A stretch of 64,000 nt of DNA from Shewanella marisflavi (GCF_023283925.1 NZ_JAKIKX010000005.1:124001-188000), one strand, 5' to 3'; shown: positions 20,786-30,398, counted from the first letter of the stretch. A program made the numbers and translations. The notes: generated by a model from the letters alone, not told the origin.

Positions 20786-20811
20786 GATGCCTGTCGGTAA
20801 CGGTAGGCATC
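20786..20811 (+). other. Intercistronic hairpin between sucB and sucC
   Basis: Arms GATGCCT and AGGCATC pair perfectly around 12 bases. There is no T tract, so it is more likely an RNA processing or stability element than a terminator. Confidence 0.45.
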
Positions 20812-20873
20812 ACCCTCGCTACCGGCTCAACAGAGTCGGTTGGATTAGATTAGAAGTATACGGATAGATCATC

Positions 20874-22040
20874 ATGAATTTGCATGAGTATCAGGCAAAA
20901 GCCCTATTTGCCGAATATGGTTTACCAGTGTCAGAAGGTTATGCTTGTGATACCCCTCAAGAGGCGGTAGAAGCGGCTGGCCATATTGGCGGAAATATGT
21001 GGGTTGTTAAGTGTCAAGTACACGCTGGCGGCCGTGGTAAAGCAGGTGGCGTAAAAGTTACCGGCGATAAAGAAGAGATCAGAGCATTTGCCGAGCATTG
21101 GTTAGGTAAGAACCTAGTAACGTATCAGACTGACGAAAAAGGTCAGCCAGTTGCTAAGATCTTAGTCGAAAGCTGCACTGATATCGCAAACGAGCTGTAC
21201 CTAGGTGCCGTTGTTGACCGTGCGACACGTCGCGTTGTTTTCATGGCGTCTACCGAAGGCGGCGTTGAGATTGAAACAGTTGCTGAAGAGACTCCAGAGC
21301 TGATCCACAAAGCGATTATCGATCCTTTGACAGGTCCTCAGCCTTACCAGGCACGTGATCTTGGCTTCAAGCTGGGTCTAAACCCAACGCAAATGAAGCA
21401 GTTCACCAAAGTGTTCATGGGTCTGGCGACTATGTTCAACGACCACGATTTTGCATTGCTTGAGATTAACCCTCTGGTTATCACTGAAGAAGGCAACATC
21501 CATTGCTTGGATGGCAAGATCGGTATCGATGGAAACGCACTGTTCCGTCAACCAAAGATCCGCGACATGCACGATCCATCACAAGATGACGCTCGTGAAG
21601 CACACGCGGCCAAGTTCGAGCTGAACTATGTTGCCCTAGACGGTAACGTAGGTTGCATGGTAAACGGTGCCGGCCTAGCAATGGGTACTATGGACATCGT
21701 TAATCTGCACGGCGGCAAGCCAGCTAACTTCCTTGATGTGGGCGGCGGCGCGACTAAAGAGCGTGTAGCCGAAGCATTCAAGATCATCTTGTCTGACGCT
21801 AACGTTAAAGCGGTTCTTGTCAACATCTTCGGTGGTATCGTACGTTGTGACATGATCGCCGAAGGTATCATTGGCGCCGTTAAAGAAGTAGGTGTTGAAG
21901 TGCCAGTGGTTGTACGTCTAGAAGGTACTAACGCAGATCTCGGTCGCGAAGTACTGGCTAACTCTGGTCTTGACATTATTGCAGCCGAGTCGCTAACCGA
22001 TGCTGCTGTTAAAGTTGTTGCTGCTGCGGAGGGCAAATAA
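20874..22040 (+). CDS. sucC: Succinyl-CoA synthetase beta subunit
   Basis: A 388-residue ATP-grasp subunit; with SucD it converts succinyl-CoA, ADP and phosphate to succinate, CoA and ATP. The N-terminus [19 protein letters not shown] and the ATP-grasp segments ([14 protein letters not shown] and [12 protein letters not shown]) are canonical, as is the C-terminal [16 protein letters not shown] block. The stop overlaps the sucD start by one base (TAATG), which implies coupled translation of the two subunits. Confidence 0.98.
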   Translation: MNLHEYQAKALFAEYGLPVSEGYACDTPQEAVEAAGHIGGNMWVVKCQVHAGGRGKAGGVKVTGDKEEIRAFAEHWLGKNLVTYQTDEKGQPVAKILVESCTDIANELYLGAVVDRATRRVVFMASTEGGVEIETVAEETPELIHKAIIDPLTGPQPYQARDLGFKLGLNPTQMKQFTKVFMGLATMFNDHDFALLEINPLVITEEGNIHCLDGKIGIDGNALFRQPKIRDMHDPSQDDAREAHAAKFELNYVALDGNVGCMVNGAGLAMGTMDIVNLHGGKPANFLDVGGGATKERVAEAFKIILSDANVKAVLVNIFGGIVRCDMIAEGIIGAVKEVGVEVPVVVRLEGTNADLGREVLANSGLDIIAAESLTDAAVKVVAAAEGK

Positions 22041-22912
22041 TGTCTGTATTAATTAATAAAGATACCAAGGTTATCTGTCAGGGTTTCACTGGCGGTCAAG
22101 GTACTTTCCACTCTGAGCAAGCTATCGCGTATGGCACGCAAATGGTTGGCGGTGTTTCACCAGGTAAGGGTGGTCAGGTTCACCTGGGTCTGCCTGTTTT
22201 CAATACAGTAAAAGATGCTGTAGCTGAAACGGGTGCGACTGCAACTGTAATCTATGTACCTGCGCCTTTCTGTAAAGACGCTATCCTAGAAGCTATCGAC
22301 GGTGGTATCGAGCTAATAGTTTGTATTACTGAAGGTATTCCTACTCTGGATATGCTGGAAGTTAAGGTTAAGCTGGAAGAGACTGGCGTACGTATGATCG
22401 GTCCAAACTGCCCAGGTGTTATCACTCCAGGCGAATGTAAGATCGGTATCATGCCAGGTCACATCCATAAGCCAGGTAAAGTGGGTATCGTGTCTCGCTC
22501 TGGTACGCTGACCTATGAAGCCGTTAAGCAAACTACCGATGAAGGTTTCGGCCAATCAACTTGTGTTGGTATCGGTGGCGACCCAATCCCAGGTACTAAC
22601 TTCATCGACGTATTGGAAATGTTCCAAAACGATCCGCTGACCGAAGCTATCGTGATGATTGGCGAGATCGGTGGTACTGCTGAAGAAGAAGCGGCAGAAT
22701 ATATCAAGGCTAACGTGACTAAGCCTGTAGTGTCTTACATTGCGGGTGTGACTGCACCTGCGGGTAAGCGTATGGGTCATGCTGGCGCGATCATCGCTGG
22801 CGGTAAAGGTACGGCTGAAGACAAGTTTGCAGCGCTAGAAGCGGCAGGCGTGACTACAGTTCGTTCACTTGCCGACATCGGTAGTGCACTGCGTGCTAAG
22901 ACTGGCTGGTAA
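22040..22912 (+). CDS. sucD: Succinyl-CoA synthetase alpha subunit
   Basis: A 290-residue CoA-binding subunit. The CoA-binding [19 protein letters not shown] block lies at the N-terminus. The phosphorylated histidine is in [17 protein letters not shown] near the C-terminus. It is full length and is the last gene of sucABCD, with a strong terminator 25 bp downstream. Confidence 0.98.
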   Translation: MSVLINKDTKVICQGFTGGQGTFHSEQAIAYGTQMVGGVSPGKGGQVHLGLPVFNTVKDAVAETGATATVIYVPAPFCKDAILEAIDGGIELIVCITEGIPTLDMLEVKVKLEETGVRMIGPNCPGVITPGECKIGIMPGHIHKPGKVGIVSRSGTLTYEAVKQTTDEGFGQSTCVGIGGDPIPGTNFIDVLEMFQNDPLTEAIVMIGEIGGTAEEEAAEYIKANVTKPVVSYIAGVTAPAGKRMGHAGAIIAGGKGTAEDKFAALEAAGVTTVRSLADIGSALRAKTGW

Positions 22913-22937
22913 TTCGCTAAGTCATTAAGCATTTGAT

Positions 22938-22967
22938 AAAAAAGGCGCCTTAGGGCGCCTTTTTTTA
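22938..22967. terminator. Bidirectional terminator after sucD
   Basis: A tract, GGCGCC, TTAG, GGCGCC, T tract. It separates the plus-strand suc operon from the minus-strand glutamate-synthase-like gene and can serve both. Confidence 0.92.
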
Positions 22968-22986
22968 CGACAGCTTTAGATAACTT

Positions 22987-24678
22987 TTATGACCGCCTAT
23001 GGTCACTAGGGGTTTCCCTGCGTTCATTTTCATTACGGTGAGATAGGCCAAATTCGGCAGGGGTGAGGATATAGGTGTCTTCGCAATAGAAATCTTCGGC
23101 GCTACACTGTTGCCACCAAGATGCCCAGGCCGTGCCTTGCAGTTTGTTCTCTATGATGGCGTTATGGGTCAGGGGCGCTACCAGGCTACCGGTAGAGATG
23201 AGCAGGCCATAAGGTGAACGGCGTTTAATCATTCTCGGCTTTAACTTGTCGGGATTATCCAGTCCCATGCTGCCTACCAGTTCATAGAAGGCTTTTAAGG
23301 TGTTTTGGTGGAAGTTCTTCACCCGTTCACTCTTCTTCTTTACATCCAGGGCCTTGGATCGCGCAGGATCTTGAGTAGCGATACCCGTTGGGCACATGTT
23401 GGTGTTACAGCTTCGCGATTGAATACAGCCCAGCGACAGCATCATGGTACGGGCGGCATTGACCAGATCGGCGCCCATGGCAATCTTGGTCAGTAGATCG
23501 AAACTTGAGGCCGTCTTACCCGCAGCGATCAGGGTGATCTTATGCCTCAGTCCCACGCCAACCATGGCATTATTGGCAAAGTAGACCCCTTCGAGACATG
23601 TCATGCCTAAACGATTGCTGAACTCCACTGGTGCCGCCCCTGTGCCGCCTTCGGCGCCATCTATGGTGATAAAATCGGGTGTGATATTGGTTTTTAGCAT
23701 CGCTTTACAGATGGCGAGAAACTCCGCCGGATTGCCGATACAGAGCTTAAAGCCCACTGGCTTACCGCCGCTTAACTCTCGCAGGCGATTGAGGAAGTTG
23801 AGCAGAGCAATGGGCGTGGTGCACTCAGGGTTGACCGCCGGGGAGACACAATCCTTATCCATGGATATATGCCGAATACGGGCGATCTCCGGGGTGATTT
23901 TGGCCTTTGGTAACAGGCCTCCTTTACCCGGCTTAGCGCCTTGGCTGAGCTTTATCTCTATCATCTTGACCTGGGGGTGTTTGGCCATCTTCTCGAAAGT
24001 GTCGGGATTGAAATTGCCCTCATCGTCGCGACAGCCAAATAGCCCAGAACCTATCTGCCACACTAAATCGCCTCCATGTTTGAGGTGGTAGGGACTGACA
24101 CCGCCTTCCCCCGTATTGTGGTAACAGCCTGCCTTTTTGGCGCCCAGGTTAAGGGCCTCAATGGCATTGGCGCTGAGGGATCCAAAACTCATGGCGGAGA
24201 TATTGAAGTAGGAGGCGTCGTAGGGCTTAGTGCAGTCAGGGCCGCCAATGCGCACCCGTTTGGCCTGTTCGTCGATCTGTTTAGGTGACAGTGAATGCCA
24301 CAGGCTCAAATAATTTTCTTCTAATAGGTCGCGCTGGGTGCCGAAGGCGATAGTATCGCGTACATTTTTGGCTCTTTGGTAGACCAGGGATCGTTGCTCG
24401 CGATTGAATGGGGCTTCTTCTGTGTCGCCGGCGATAAAATATTGCTGTATCTCCACTCGGTAAGATTCAAGGAAATAACGTAGATAGGCGACCACTGGGT
24501 AGAGGCGGTTGAGTGTATGAGAGCTAAACAGCAGATCATAGGCGCCGATTAGGGTGTAGAGCAGGGTAAAGCCGAGGAGAAACGCGGCGCCAGTGCCGCC
24601 AAACTTGAGGTAGTAATAGAGTCCGGCCCCATTACCTAGGGTGGCGATAAGCCAAAAGACCTTTTGCATAATAGTCAT
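22987..24678 (-). CDS. FMN-binding glutamate synthase family protein
   Basis: A 563-residue protein with two N-terminal hydrophobic segments (about residues 3-20 and 24-50), then the FMN-binding alpha/beta-barrel of the glutamate synthase large subunit. Barrel blocks seen are ISAMSFGSLSANAIEALNLGAKKAGCYHNTGEGG, GAKPGKGGLLPKAKI and FITIDGAEGGTGAAP. A cysteine cluster (CIQSRSCNTNMCPTGIATQDP) matches the GltB 3Fe-4S site. It lacks the glutaminase domain, so it is not a complete GOGAT; members are often membrane-associated and of unknown function. I chose the ATG at 24678; a GTG at 24702 is also possible. Promoter elements would lie in the gap toward the divergent acetyltransferase. Confidence 0.9.
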   Translation of the reverse strand: MTIMQKVFWLIATLGNGAGLYYYLKFGGTGAAFLLGFTLLYTLIGAYDLLFSSHTLNRLYPVVAYLRYFLESYRVEIQQYFIAGDTEEAPFNREQRSLVYQRAKNVRDTIAFGTQRDLLEENYLSLWHSLSPKQIDEQAKRVRIGGPDCTKPYDASYFNISAMSFGSLSANAIEALNLGAKKAGCYHNTGEGGVSPYHLKHGGDLVWQIGSGLFGCRDDEGNFNPDTFEKMAKHPQVKMIEIKLSQGAKPGKGGLLPKAKITPEIARIRHISMDKDCVSPAVNPECTTPIALLNFLNRLRELSGGKPVGFKLCIGNPAEFLAICKAMLKTNITPDFITIDGAEGGTGAAPVEFSNRLGMTCLEGVYFANNAMVGVGLRHKITLIAAGKTASSFDLLTKIAMGADLVNAARTMMLSLGCIQSRSCNTNMCPTGIATQDPARSKALDVKKKSERVKNFHQNTLKAFYELVGSMGLDNPDKLKPRMIKRRSPYGLLISTGSLVAPLTHNAIIENKLQGTAWASWWQQCSAEDFYCEDTYILTPAEFGLSHRNENERRETPSDHRRS

Positions 24679-24892
24679 AACGCATTCCAGTATTGCAGAC
24701 ACTTATCCTTAGCTGTCTATTGAACGCCATTGCAATTGTTTTAGCAATTGTTCACGTTGAGACTTATGTTATTTTTACTTATTTTAAGCGAGGTTAGTGT
24801 AAAGCTATGCCCGCTTAAGCTTGGATGAATACTTCCTAATCTACCGTGTTATGGGTATATTGAAACGCTAGATGGGGAAATGAAAGGAGCGG

Positions 24893-25396
24893 GTGGTGAT
24901 CATCGCAGAAACAGAAAGGCTGATTTTACGCCAATTTGAGGCACAGGATGTGGAGAGTCTCTACTTGCTAAATAGCATTCCTGAGGTATTAACCTATATC
25001 CCTGGTGCGCCAATGACCTGTCGCTCGCAGGCTCAGGATATTTTTGAAAACGTGTTGCTTAAAAACTACCGCGAACGTGGCTATGGTCGCTGGGCGGTTG
25101 AACACAAGGTCGATAACAAGGTGATAGGTTTTTGTGGCCCAACCTATATCAAAGAGTTTGATGAGGTTGAGTTAGGTTACCGCTATCTGCCTGAATATTG
25201 GGGCAAAGGGATCGCTTCGGAGGCGGGACAAGCAGCGTTATCACGATTTAAAGCTCATGGTATAGATGAGGCCATTGCATTGATTTTGCTTGCGAATAAA
25301 GGCTCAGAAAGAGTAGCGCGCAAGCTGGGCATGATCGAGCGCGAACACAGTAAATTTATGGGCCACAAGGTGAAAGTGTTTCATAAGGTATTGTAA
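24893..25396 (+). CDS. GNAT-family N-acetyltransferase (RimJ/RimL-like)
   Basis: A 167-residue acetyltransferase. It opens with TERLILRQFEAQDVESLYLL, the typical start of the RimJ/RimL branch, and carries the acetyl-CoA-binding segment YWGKGIASEAGQAAL, then GSERVARKLGMIEREH. Translation probably starts at one of two adjacent GTG codons behind AAAGGAG. The acceptor substrate (protein N-terminus, amino acid or antibiotic) cannot be told. It stands alone between divergent and convergent neighbours. Confidence 0.88.
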   Translation: MVIIAETERLILRQFEAQDVESLYLLNSIPEVLTYIPGAPMTCRSQAQDIFENVLLKNYRERGYGRWAVEHKVDNKVIGFCGPTYIKEFDEVELGYRYLPEYWGKGIASEAGQAALSRFKAHGIDEAIALILLANKGSERVARKLGMIEREHSKFMGHKVKVFHKVL

Positions 25397-25433
25397 ATCA
25401 GCGTGACTAAACCTTAGGTGTCACCTTAAACAA

Positions 25434-25458
25434 AAAAACCAGCATAATGCTGGTTTTT
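25434..25458. terminator. Bidirectional terminator between acetyltransferase gene and fur
   Basis: Arms AACCAGCAT and ATGCTGGTT with flanking A and T tracts. It is shared by the convergent acetyltransferase and fur genes. Confidence 0.92.
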
Positions 25459-25482
25459 CTTTATGGGTGATTTAGCACCGAA

Positions 25483-25914
25483 TTATTCGTCGCCGTGGTC
25501 GCACTCGTCGTTGGTGCATACGCCATAGAGATACAAACTATGATTGGTCAGCTTGATGTTGTGCTTCATCGCAATCTCGTCTTGGCGTCGCTCAATCATT
25601 TCATCAGAAAACTCGATCACTTTACCGCATGAGAGACATACCAGGTGATCATGATGGTGGGTAGAGGACAGCTCAAACACTGCCTTGCCGCTTTCAAAGT
25701 GATGACGGGTAACAATACCTGCATCATCGAATTGGTTTAATACACGGTAAACCGTAGCCAGACCTATTTCTTCGCCAATATCGAGCAGTTTTTTATATAG
25801 TTCTTCTGCACTGATATGCTGGTTTTCGGGCTCCTGCATCAGCTCGAGGATCTTGACTCGTGGTAAGGTGACCTTTAATCCCGCTTTTTTTAGCGCTTGA
25901 TTTCCATCTGTCAT
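25483..25914 (-). CDS. fur: Ferric uptake regulator
   Basis: A 143-residue iron-responsive repressor. The winged-helix DNA-binding domain includes GLKVTLPRVKILELM and the recognition region GLATVYRVLNQFDDAGIV. The dimerisation domain has the metal-binding histidine block HHHDH (86-90), a CxxC pair (C93, C96) and a second C-terminal pair (C133, C138). Iron-loaded Fur is expected to repress iron-uptake genes such as the TonB receptor at 60211-62346, which has a Fur-like site. The gene is transcribed alone; a TATAAT on the minus strand near 25982-25987 is a likely -10. Confidence 0.97.
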   Translation of the reverse strand: MTDGNQALKKAGLKVTLPRVKILELMQEPENQHISAEELYKKLLDIGEEIGLATVYRVLNQFDDAGIVTRHHFESGKAVFELSSTHHHDHLVCLSCGKVIEFSDEMIERRQDEIAMKHNIKLTNHSLYLYGVCTNDECDHGDE

Positions 25915-26227
25915 TATTAATCTCTGGATTGAAGAACCATTAGCATTGCCAATAGTGGTTCAGTAGTTGATGTTGAGAACCATTATAGGGGGTGAAATTG
26001 AAAACTTAAACCTTTGATCTTGCATATTGTTCGCATCGGCAGAAATTTGTTCTAAATTGGCCCTACCTGTGGGATTTAGGCTGAATTTAAGGCGTACTTT
26101 TTGTAATGTTATTGAGACTAATGCCTAATAGTCTTACACAGAAGTATCTGGCAGGATGAGATTCTGGCCTGAGTGTGCCTTGGTGGTGAACTGGGCCCCA
26201 GTATAATGATAACGAGAAGGAAGCGGG
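25915..26227. promoter_or_regulatory. Divergent fur/cobB intergenic region
   Basis: The sequence GAACCATTA occurs at 25934-25942 and 25977-25985, with a related inverted copy between them (TAGTGGTTC, about 25953-25961), close to a minus-strand TATAAT. These repeats may be autoregulatory sites for fur, but they are not a clean Fur box. The right part holds the cobB promoter, not identified. Confidence 0.4.
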
Positions 26228-26974
26228 ATGTATCGGCAGATTGTAGTGTTAACCGGGGCAGGGATCTCGGCAGAGTCCGGTTTGAGAACCTTTAGGGATC
26301 AAGATGGACTTTGGGAAGAGCATAAAATTGAAGATGTCGCCACGCCAGAAGGCTATGCGCGCGACCCTGAAATGGTTGAGCGTTTCTATAATGAACGTTG
26401 GCAACAGCTCCATAATGGCGAGATAGAGCCTAACGACGCGCACAAAGCACTTGCAAGGTTGGAGCAGGAGTTCGACGGCCAGCTGTTGGTGGTCACACAA
26501 AATATCGATGATCTTCACGAGCGTGCCGGTTCTCGTCGCCTGCTGCATATGCATGGTGAACTGACCAAGGGACGCTGCCCGCGTTCTCACCAGACCTTTT
26601 TGTTGACCGATCACTTTGGCGTTAATCATACCTGTACCTGCTGTATTCCTGCCCAGCGCCTGCGCCCCCATGTGGTTTGGTTTGGTGAGATGCCCATAGG
26701 GTTAGACCGTATTCAGCATGCGTTAGATACCTGTGATCTCTTCATTGCCATCGGCACCTCCGGCACGGTTTATCCTGCGGCAGGCTTTGTCGATACTGCT
26801 AACCATCATGGTGCCCAAACAGTGGAAGTGAATCTAATGCCAGCGGATCGCCATAGTCAGTTCCAGTATCACCTACAAGGCAAGGCCAGCAAGATAGTAC
26901 CGCAGCTGGTTGAGCAGATCCTTGCTGGTGATGTGATTAGCGATCAGCCCTTCAGCCAGGCCGCTAAAGGGTGA
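26228..26974 (+). CDS. cobB: NAD-dependent protein deacylase (sirtuin)
   Basis: A 248-residue class III sirtuin that removes acyl groups from lysines using NAD. The NAD-binding GAGISAESG sits at residues 10-18, QNIDDLH precedes the catalytic histidine in HMHGEL (H109), and the zinc site uses C117 and the CTCC cluster (136-139). The residues Y54 and R57 (FYNERW) match the Tyr/Arg pair that gives CobB desuccinylase as well as deacetylase activity. It overlaps the next gene by 4 bp (GTGA), suggesting an operon. Confidence 0.95.
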   Translation: MYRQIVVLTGAGISAESGLRTFRDQDGLWEEHKIEDVATPEGYARDPEMVERFYNERWQQLHNGEIEPNDAHKALARLEQEFDGQLLVVTQNIDDLHERAGSRRLLHMHGELTKGRCPRSHQTFLLTDHFGVNHTCTCCIPAQRLRPHVVWFGEMPIGLDRIQHALDTCDLFIAIGTSGTVYPAAGFVDTANHHGAQTVEVNLMPADRHSQFQYHLQGKASKIVPQLVEQILAGDVISDQPFSQAAKG

Positions 26975-27465
26975 GCTCAGGGGTGAGCCACCCAGAGGAT
27001 GAGCCGCAAGCGGCACCGGCCGCTCACAGCAGACTCGCGATTATCATGCGCGGCCTGCCGGGTAGCGGAAAGAGTTACTGGGTGGAGCAATTTATTGCAG
27101 GGAAAAGTGACGGCGAGGCGATTCGCCGTAGAGGCTACTTTTCAACTGACAGTTATTTTGTCAAAGAGGGTGAGTATCGTTTCGACGCCAGTCGACTCGC
27201 CCAGTACCATCAGTTTAATCTCACTGCATTTATTCAAGCCCTATCAAGGGGCGAAGGCATAGTGATTTGCGATAACACCAACATGGCTCATTGGGAGTTT
27301 ATGGCCTATGAGGCTGCCGCCAAGGCGATGGGCTATCAGGTGCGCATCGTGCTCATAGGCAATCCTGCTGAACTGGCTCATCAGCGTCTGTGTGCAGAGC
27401 GCAATCAACATGGCTTAGGGCTCAAACAGATCCAGGCGATGGCGCGTCAGTTCGAGCAGTTATAA
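26971..27465 (+). CDS. P-loop ATPase/kinase (AAA_33-like)
   Basis: A 164-residue single-domain P-loop protein. The Walker A motif GLPGSGKS is at residues 28-35, and a hydrophobic strand ending in CDNTN (IVICDNTNMAHWE) matches the NEDD4-binding-protein-2-like kinases that phosphorylate nucleotides, RNA ends or small molecules. The predicted start is a GTG overlapping the cobB stop; the first 20 residues are low complexity, so a later start is possible. The substrate is unknown. Confidence 0.8.
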   Translation: MSSGVSHPEDEPQAAPAAHSRLAIIMRGLPGSGKSYWVEQFIAGKSDGEAIRRRGYFSTDSYFVKEGEYRFDASRLAQYHQFNLTAFIQALSRGEGIVICDNTNMAHWEFMAYEAAAKAMGYQVRIVLIGNPAELAHQRLCAERNQHGLGLKQIQAMARQFEQL

Positions 27466-27505
27466 GCAGCGCAGCCCATTTATATCGATATGGGGGAGGA
27501 AGGAG

Positions 27506-27793
27506 ATGTTTGCGGTGATCTTTAAGGCCAAGGTGGCCCACTTGGATGCCAGATACAGTGAGATGGCAGCTCAAATGCGGCAATTAGCGATGGAGAAATA
27601 CCACTGCCAGGACTTTATTGCTGTGACCGAAGGGGAGCTGGAGATCACCATCTCCTATTGGCGCAGCGAAGCCGATATTCTGGCCTGGAAACAAGATAGC
27701 GAACATAGAGTTGCTCAGCAGCTAGGCAGGCAAGCTTGGTACAAGAGTTACCAGGTCGAAATAGTCGAGATAAAGCGTCAGTATCAGGGGTAG
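27506..27793 (+). CDS. Antibiotic biosynthesis monooxygenase (ABM) fold protein
   Basis: A 95-residue ferredoxin-like-fold protein. The pattern FAVIFKAKV ... ISYWRSEADILAWKQDSEHRVAQQLGRQAWYKSYQVEIVEI is typical of the ABM family, small dimeric proteins that act on quinones, haem or as stress proteins. A good ribosome binding site (GGAGGAAGGAG) precedes ATG. It follows the P-loop kinase by 40 bp and is probably cotranscribed with cobB. Confidence 0.85.
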   Translation: MFAVIFKAKVAHLDARYSEMAAQMRQLAMEKYHCQDFIAVTEGELEITISYWRSEADILAWKQDSEHRVAQQLGRQAWYKSYQVEIVEIKRQYQG

Positions 27794-27923
27794 CGATTGA
27801 GTGTTTCAAGGTTAGCTTAATGTGTCGTTATAACCGAGCCGTGGCAAAGGTCAAAAGCAAGCTTTAAAGGATATAAACCGAGTATTTTGTCTGGAATGGC
27901 AAACGCCCACAAGGAGGAGCAAG

Positions 27924-28586
27924 GTGTCATTAGTACTTATGAGTGATCTAGATTGCATGGCGTCGCTGGCGGCTATCGCCGAGGTGCTCTGTGAAGGCGA
28001 TAGCTTGGGTTATTTGGCCTCAGGCCATGAGGTGGAGCAAAGTTACTATAAGGCGACGCAGGAGCAATATTCCCGTTTAGGCTTGAGGCTTGAGCATTAT
28101 CTGGATCTTGAGCAAGGCTTTTCTTCGGCGGGGTTGGATAGGTTACTGAATTACAGAGCGATTCATCTCGCCGGTGGTGATACCTTTGGCTTTTTAGCGC
28201 AAGTGCATGCCCGCGGACTGATGACGGAGTTTTCTGACTATTGTCACCGAGGTGGGATCTTAATTGGCATGAGCGCTGGCGCTATGCTGATGACCCCGAC
28301 GATTGCCTGTGCTCCCTTGTGCGGTGATGTTAATCACCAGGCGCTTAGCGATTTGAGTGGTCTGGGCTTGCTCCCCTATCAATTTTTACCCCATTGCGAT
28401 CTCAGTGACGGCGGAGTGGCAATGAGCGTCAGGGCCGCGTGTCAACTCGAGGCATCGAGTTTGGCTGAGTATCCCCTCATACTCTGTAGCGATGAGGATG
28501 CCGTTTTGCTCACCAAGGCTGGGCTGCGCGGTTTTGGTCAACCACTACTTTTCGATGGCGTGGGCTTGATGGCGCTCTCTCTGTAG
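27924..28586 (+). CDS. Peptidase E-like class I glutamine amidotransferase-fold protein (S51)
   Basis: A 220-residue protein of the dipeptidase E/cyanophycinase fold. The nucleophile elbow GMSAGA places Ser at 117, H157 (LPHCDLSD) fits the catalytic histidine, and HLAGGDTFGFL matches the conserved glycine loop. It starts at GTG behind AGGAGGAGC. The reaction in related enzymes is cleavage of Asp-X dipeptides or of a cyanophycin-like substrate; which one applies is not clear. It is the last gene of the cobB run. Confidence 0.82.
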   Translation: MSLVLMSDLDCMASLAAIAEVLCEGDSLGYLASGHEVEQSYYKATQEQYSRLGLRLEHYLDLEQGFSSAGLDRLLNYRAIHLAGGDTFGFLAQVHARGLMTEFSDYCHRGGILIGMSAGAMLMTPTIACAPLCGDVNHQALSDLSGLGLLPYQFLPHCDLSDGGVAMSVRAACQLEASSLAEYPLILCSDEDAVLLTKAGLRGFGQPLLFDGVGLMALSL

Positions 28587-28648
28587 GGCTAACGTTTCGC
28601 TTAAGAGTCCCCACAGCTAAACAAGGCAAGCTCTGTTCACCATGGCGC

Positions 28649-28900
28649 TTAATAGTTCAACGACACCTGGTTGAGCGGGTATTTGTGCCGTTTCTTGCTG
28701 GCCACAAGGGCCGTCTCATCAGTGTCAGCTCCGCACCAGAGGCTCATCTTTTGCCAATGGTGAAAGGTTGACCCTAGGGGTAAGATACTCGTCCCACTAT
28801 TCGCTGCTAGCATCTGATATTCCCAGACTAAACCAACTCGCAATGGATCGAACTGCGACATTATTTTTTGCTGTTTTTGCCCCCGTAAATAGTGACTCAT
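28649..28900 (-). CDS. Hypothetical protein, 83 residues
   Basis: A minus-strand frame whose part after 28900 looks protein-like (MSHYLRGQKQQKIM..., then a segment rich in L, W and G). AGGA lies 4-5 bases before the ATG at 28900. The frame extends upstream to 29059, but that part is rich in T, R, K and C and does not look coding. No family was recognised, and there is no predicted signal or membrane segment. It is divergent from the ivd operon, but no shared role can be argued. Confidence 0.45.
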   Translation of the reverse strand: MSHYLRGQKQQKIMSQFDPLRVGLVWEYQMLAANSGTSILPLGSTFHHWQKMSLWCGADTDETALVASKKRHKYPLNQVSLNY

Positions 28901-29207
28901 TTTCCTGATGAATAAGCCTAGATTGAACTGGAACAATGTAAAGCATTGTTTAAAATCGGTTTTTGGCGTTGTTGTTATATTTTTCCGTTGTGTTCGTTTT
29001 TGATGACGCGTCGTCGAAGTGCAGCATCTTGTGCCTACGCTGTAAATGCAGCCTGACAAAACATTAGACTAAAGTTAGTGAAATTCGACCAGTTAATGCT
29101 TGCTTTACGTTCGCGTAAACGTCACAGTGATATTATTTGAACATGATCACGCTTTCACCATGAAGCCGTGTGACATGAGCGCATAAGTACCTTGAATGGA
29201 GCGGAAG
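28901..29207. promoter_or_regulatory. Control region of the ivd operon
   Basis: This gap precedes the branched-chain acyl-CoA operon. It contains a 16-bp palindrome at 29104-29119 (listed separately) and a looser GTGAT...ATCAC inverted repeat from 29127 to 29150. No clear -35/-10 pair was found. Confidence 0.55.
29104..29119. promoter_or_regulatory. Palindrome resembling a LiuR-type operator
   Basis: TTTACG, TTCG, CGTAAA. A MerR-family regulator, LiuR, is known to control branched-chain amino acid degradation in gammaproteobacteria through TTTACGT-type palindromes, and this site sits about 90 bases before the operon. The match is from memory of the motif, not from a scan. Confidence 0.5.
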
Positions 29208-30398
29208 ATGAGTACAGAGCAAACTAACCAAGAAATCGTGATTGTTGCGGCGAAACGCACCCCTATGGGTGGATTCCAAGGATCCCTTTCCAGCGTGCCG
29301 TCACCGACACTCGCCGCCACGGCGATTAAGGGACTCATGGACGCTGCAGGCGTTCAGGGCGACGATGTTAACGAAGTCTTGATGGGCTGCGTATTGCCAG
29401 CGGGTCTCGGCCAGGCGCCAGCGCGTCAGGCGACCTTAGGTGCCGATCTCCCTCTGTCAGTGGGCGCGACCACAGTCAACAAGGTGTGTGGTTCAGGCAT
29501 GAAGACTGTCATGATGGCTCATGATCTGATTAAAGCCGGTAGTGCCGAGGTGGTTATTGCCGGTGGTATGGAAAGCATGAGTCAGGCACCTTACCTGTTA
29601 GATAAGGCGCGCGGCGGCATGCGCATGGGCCATGGCAAGGTGCTGGATCATATGTTCCTCGATGGTCTTGAAGATGCCTACACGGGCGGCGCCATGGGTA
29701 CTTTTGCCCAGAAGACCGCCGATGATTTCGGTATCACCCGCGAGGCAATGGATAACTTTGCCCTAAGCTCGCTGCAAAAAGCCAATGCCGCCATCGAATC
29801 TGGTGCCTTTAAGGCTGAGATAGTGCCGGTTACCGTGGCCAGCCGTAAAGGCGATATCGTTGTTGATACTGACGAGCAGCCTGGCAACGCCAGACCCGAG
29901 AAGATCCCAACCCTGCGTCCAGCTTTCGCGAAAGAGGGTACCATCACGGCGGCCAACTCAAGCTCCATTTCTGATGGCGCCGCGGTATTGATCCTGATGA
30001 GCGCAGACGAGGCGAGCAAGCGCGGTTTAGAAGTGCTGGCCACCATCAAGGGCCATACGACGCATTCACAAGAGCCTTCAATGTTTACCACAGCGCCAGT
30101 GGGCGCGATGAACAAGCTGCTGGATAAGGTTAACTGGTCGAAAGACGATGTGGATCTGTTTGAGATCAACGAAGCCTTTGCCATGGTGACCATGCTGGCC
30201 ATCTCTGAGCTGAGCCTTGACGAGGCTAAGGTCAACGTCAATGGCGGCGCCTGCGCCCTGGGTCATCCTATCGGTTGCTCAGGTGCCCGCGTACTGGTCA
30301 CTCTTATTCATGCCCTGAAGGCCAGAGGCCTTAAGCGCGGTGTGGCATCACTGTGTATCGGTGGTGGTGAAGCGACCGCTATGGCTATCGAAGTGTAA
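29208..30398 (+). CDS. ivdA: Acetyl-CoA C-acyltransferase (thiolase)
   Basis: A 396-residue thiolase, first gene of the branched-chain acyl-CoA operon. The acyl-binding cysteine is in NKVCGSGMKTV, and the C-terminal active-site blocks are NVNGGACALGHPIGCSGAR (His) and CIGGGEA (Cys). In isoleucine degradation it would cleave 2-methylacetoacetyl-CoA to acetyl-CoA and propionyl-CoA. The start at 29208 has GGAG 6 bases upstream; an earlier ATG at 29196 is in frame but less favourable. The symbol follows Shewanella operon naming and is inferred from context. Confidence 0.9.
   Translation: MSTEQTNQEIVIVAAKRTPMGGFQGSLSSVPSPTLAATAIKGLMDAAGVQGDDVNEVLMGCVLPAGLGQAPARQATLGADLPLSVGATTVNKVCGSGMKTVMMAHDLIKAGSAEVVIAGGMESMSQAPYLLDKARGGMRMGHGKVLDHMFLDGLEDAYTGGAMGTFAQKTADDFGITREAMDNFALSSLQKANAAIESGAFKAEIVPVTVASRKGDIVVDTDEQPGNARPEKIPTLRPAFAKEGTITAANSSSISDGAAVLILMSADEASKRGLEVLATIKGHTTHSQEPSMFTTAPVGAMNKLLDKVNWSKDDVDLFEINEAFAMVTMLAISELSLDEAKVNVNGGACALGHPIGCSGARVLVTLIHALKARGLKRGVASLCIGGGEATAMAIEV

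Noticed and set aside
28901..29059. N-terminal extension of the 83-residue hypothetical protein
   Set aside because: The extra residues are rich in Thr, Arg and Lys and look non-coding; a ribosome binding site exists at the shorter start.
29678..30241. 187-codon minus-strand frame
   Set aside because: Antisense to the thiolase gene; low-complexity Ser/Ala/Thr-rich translation.
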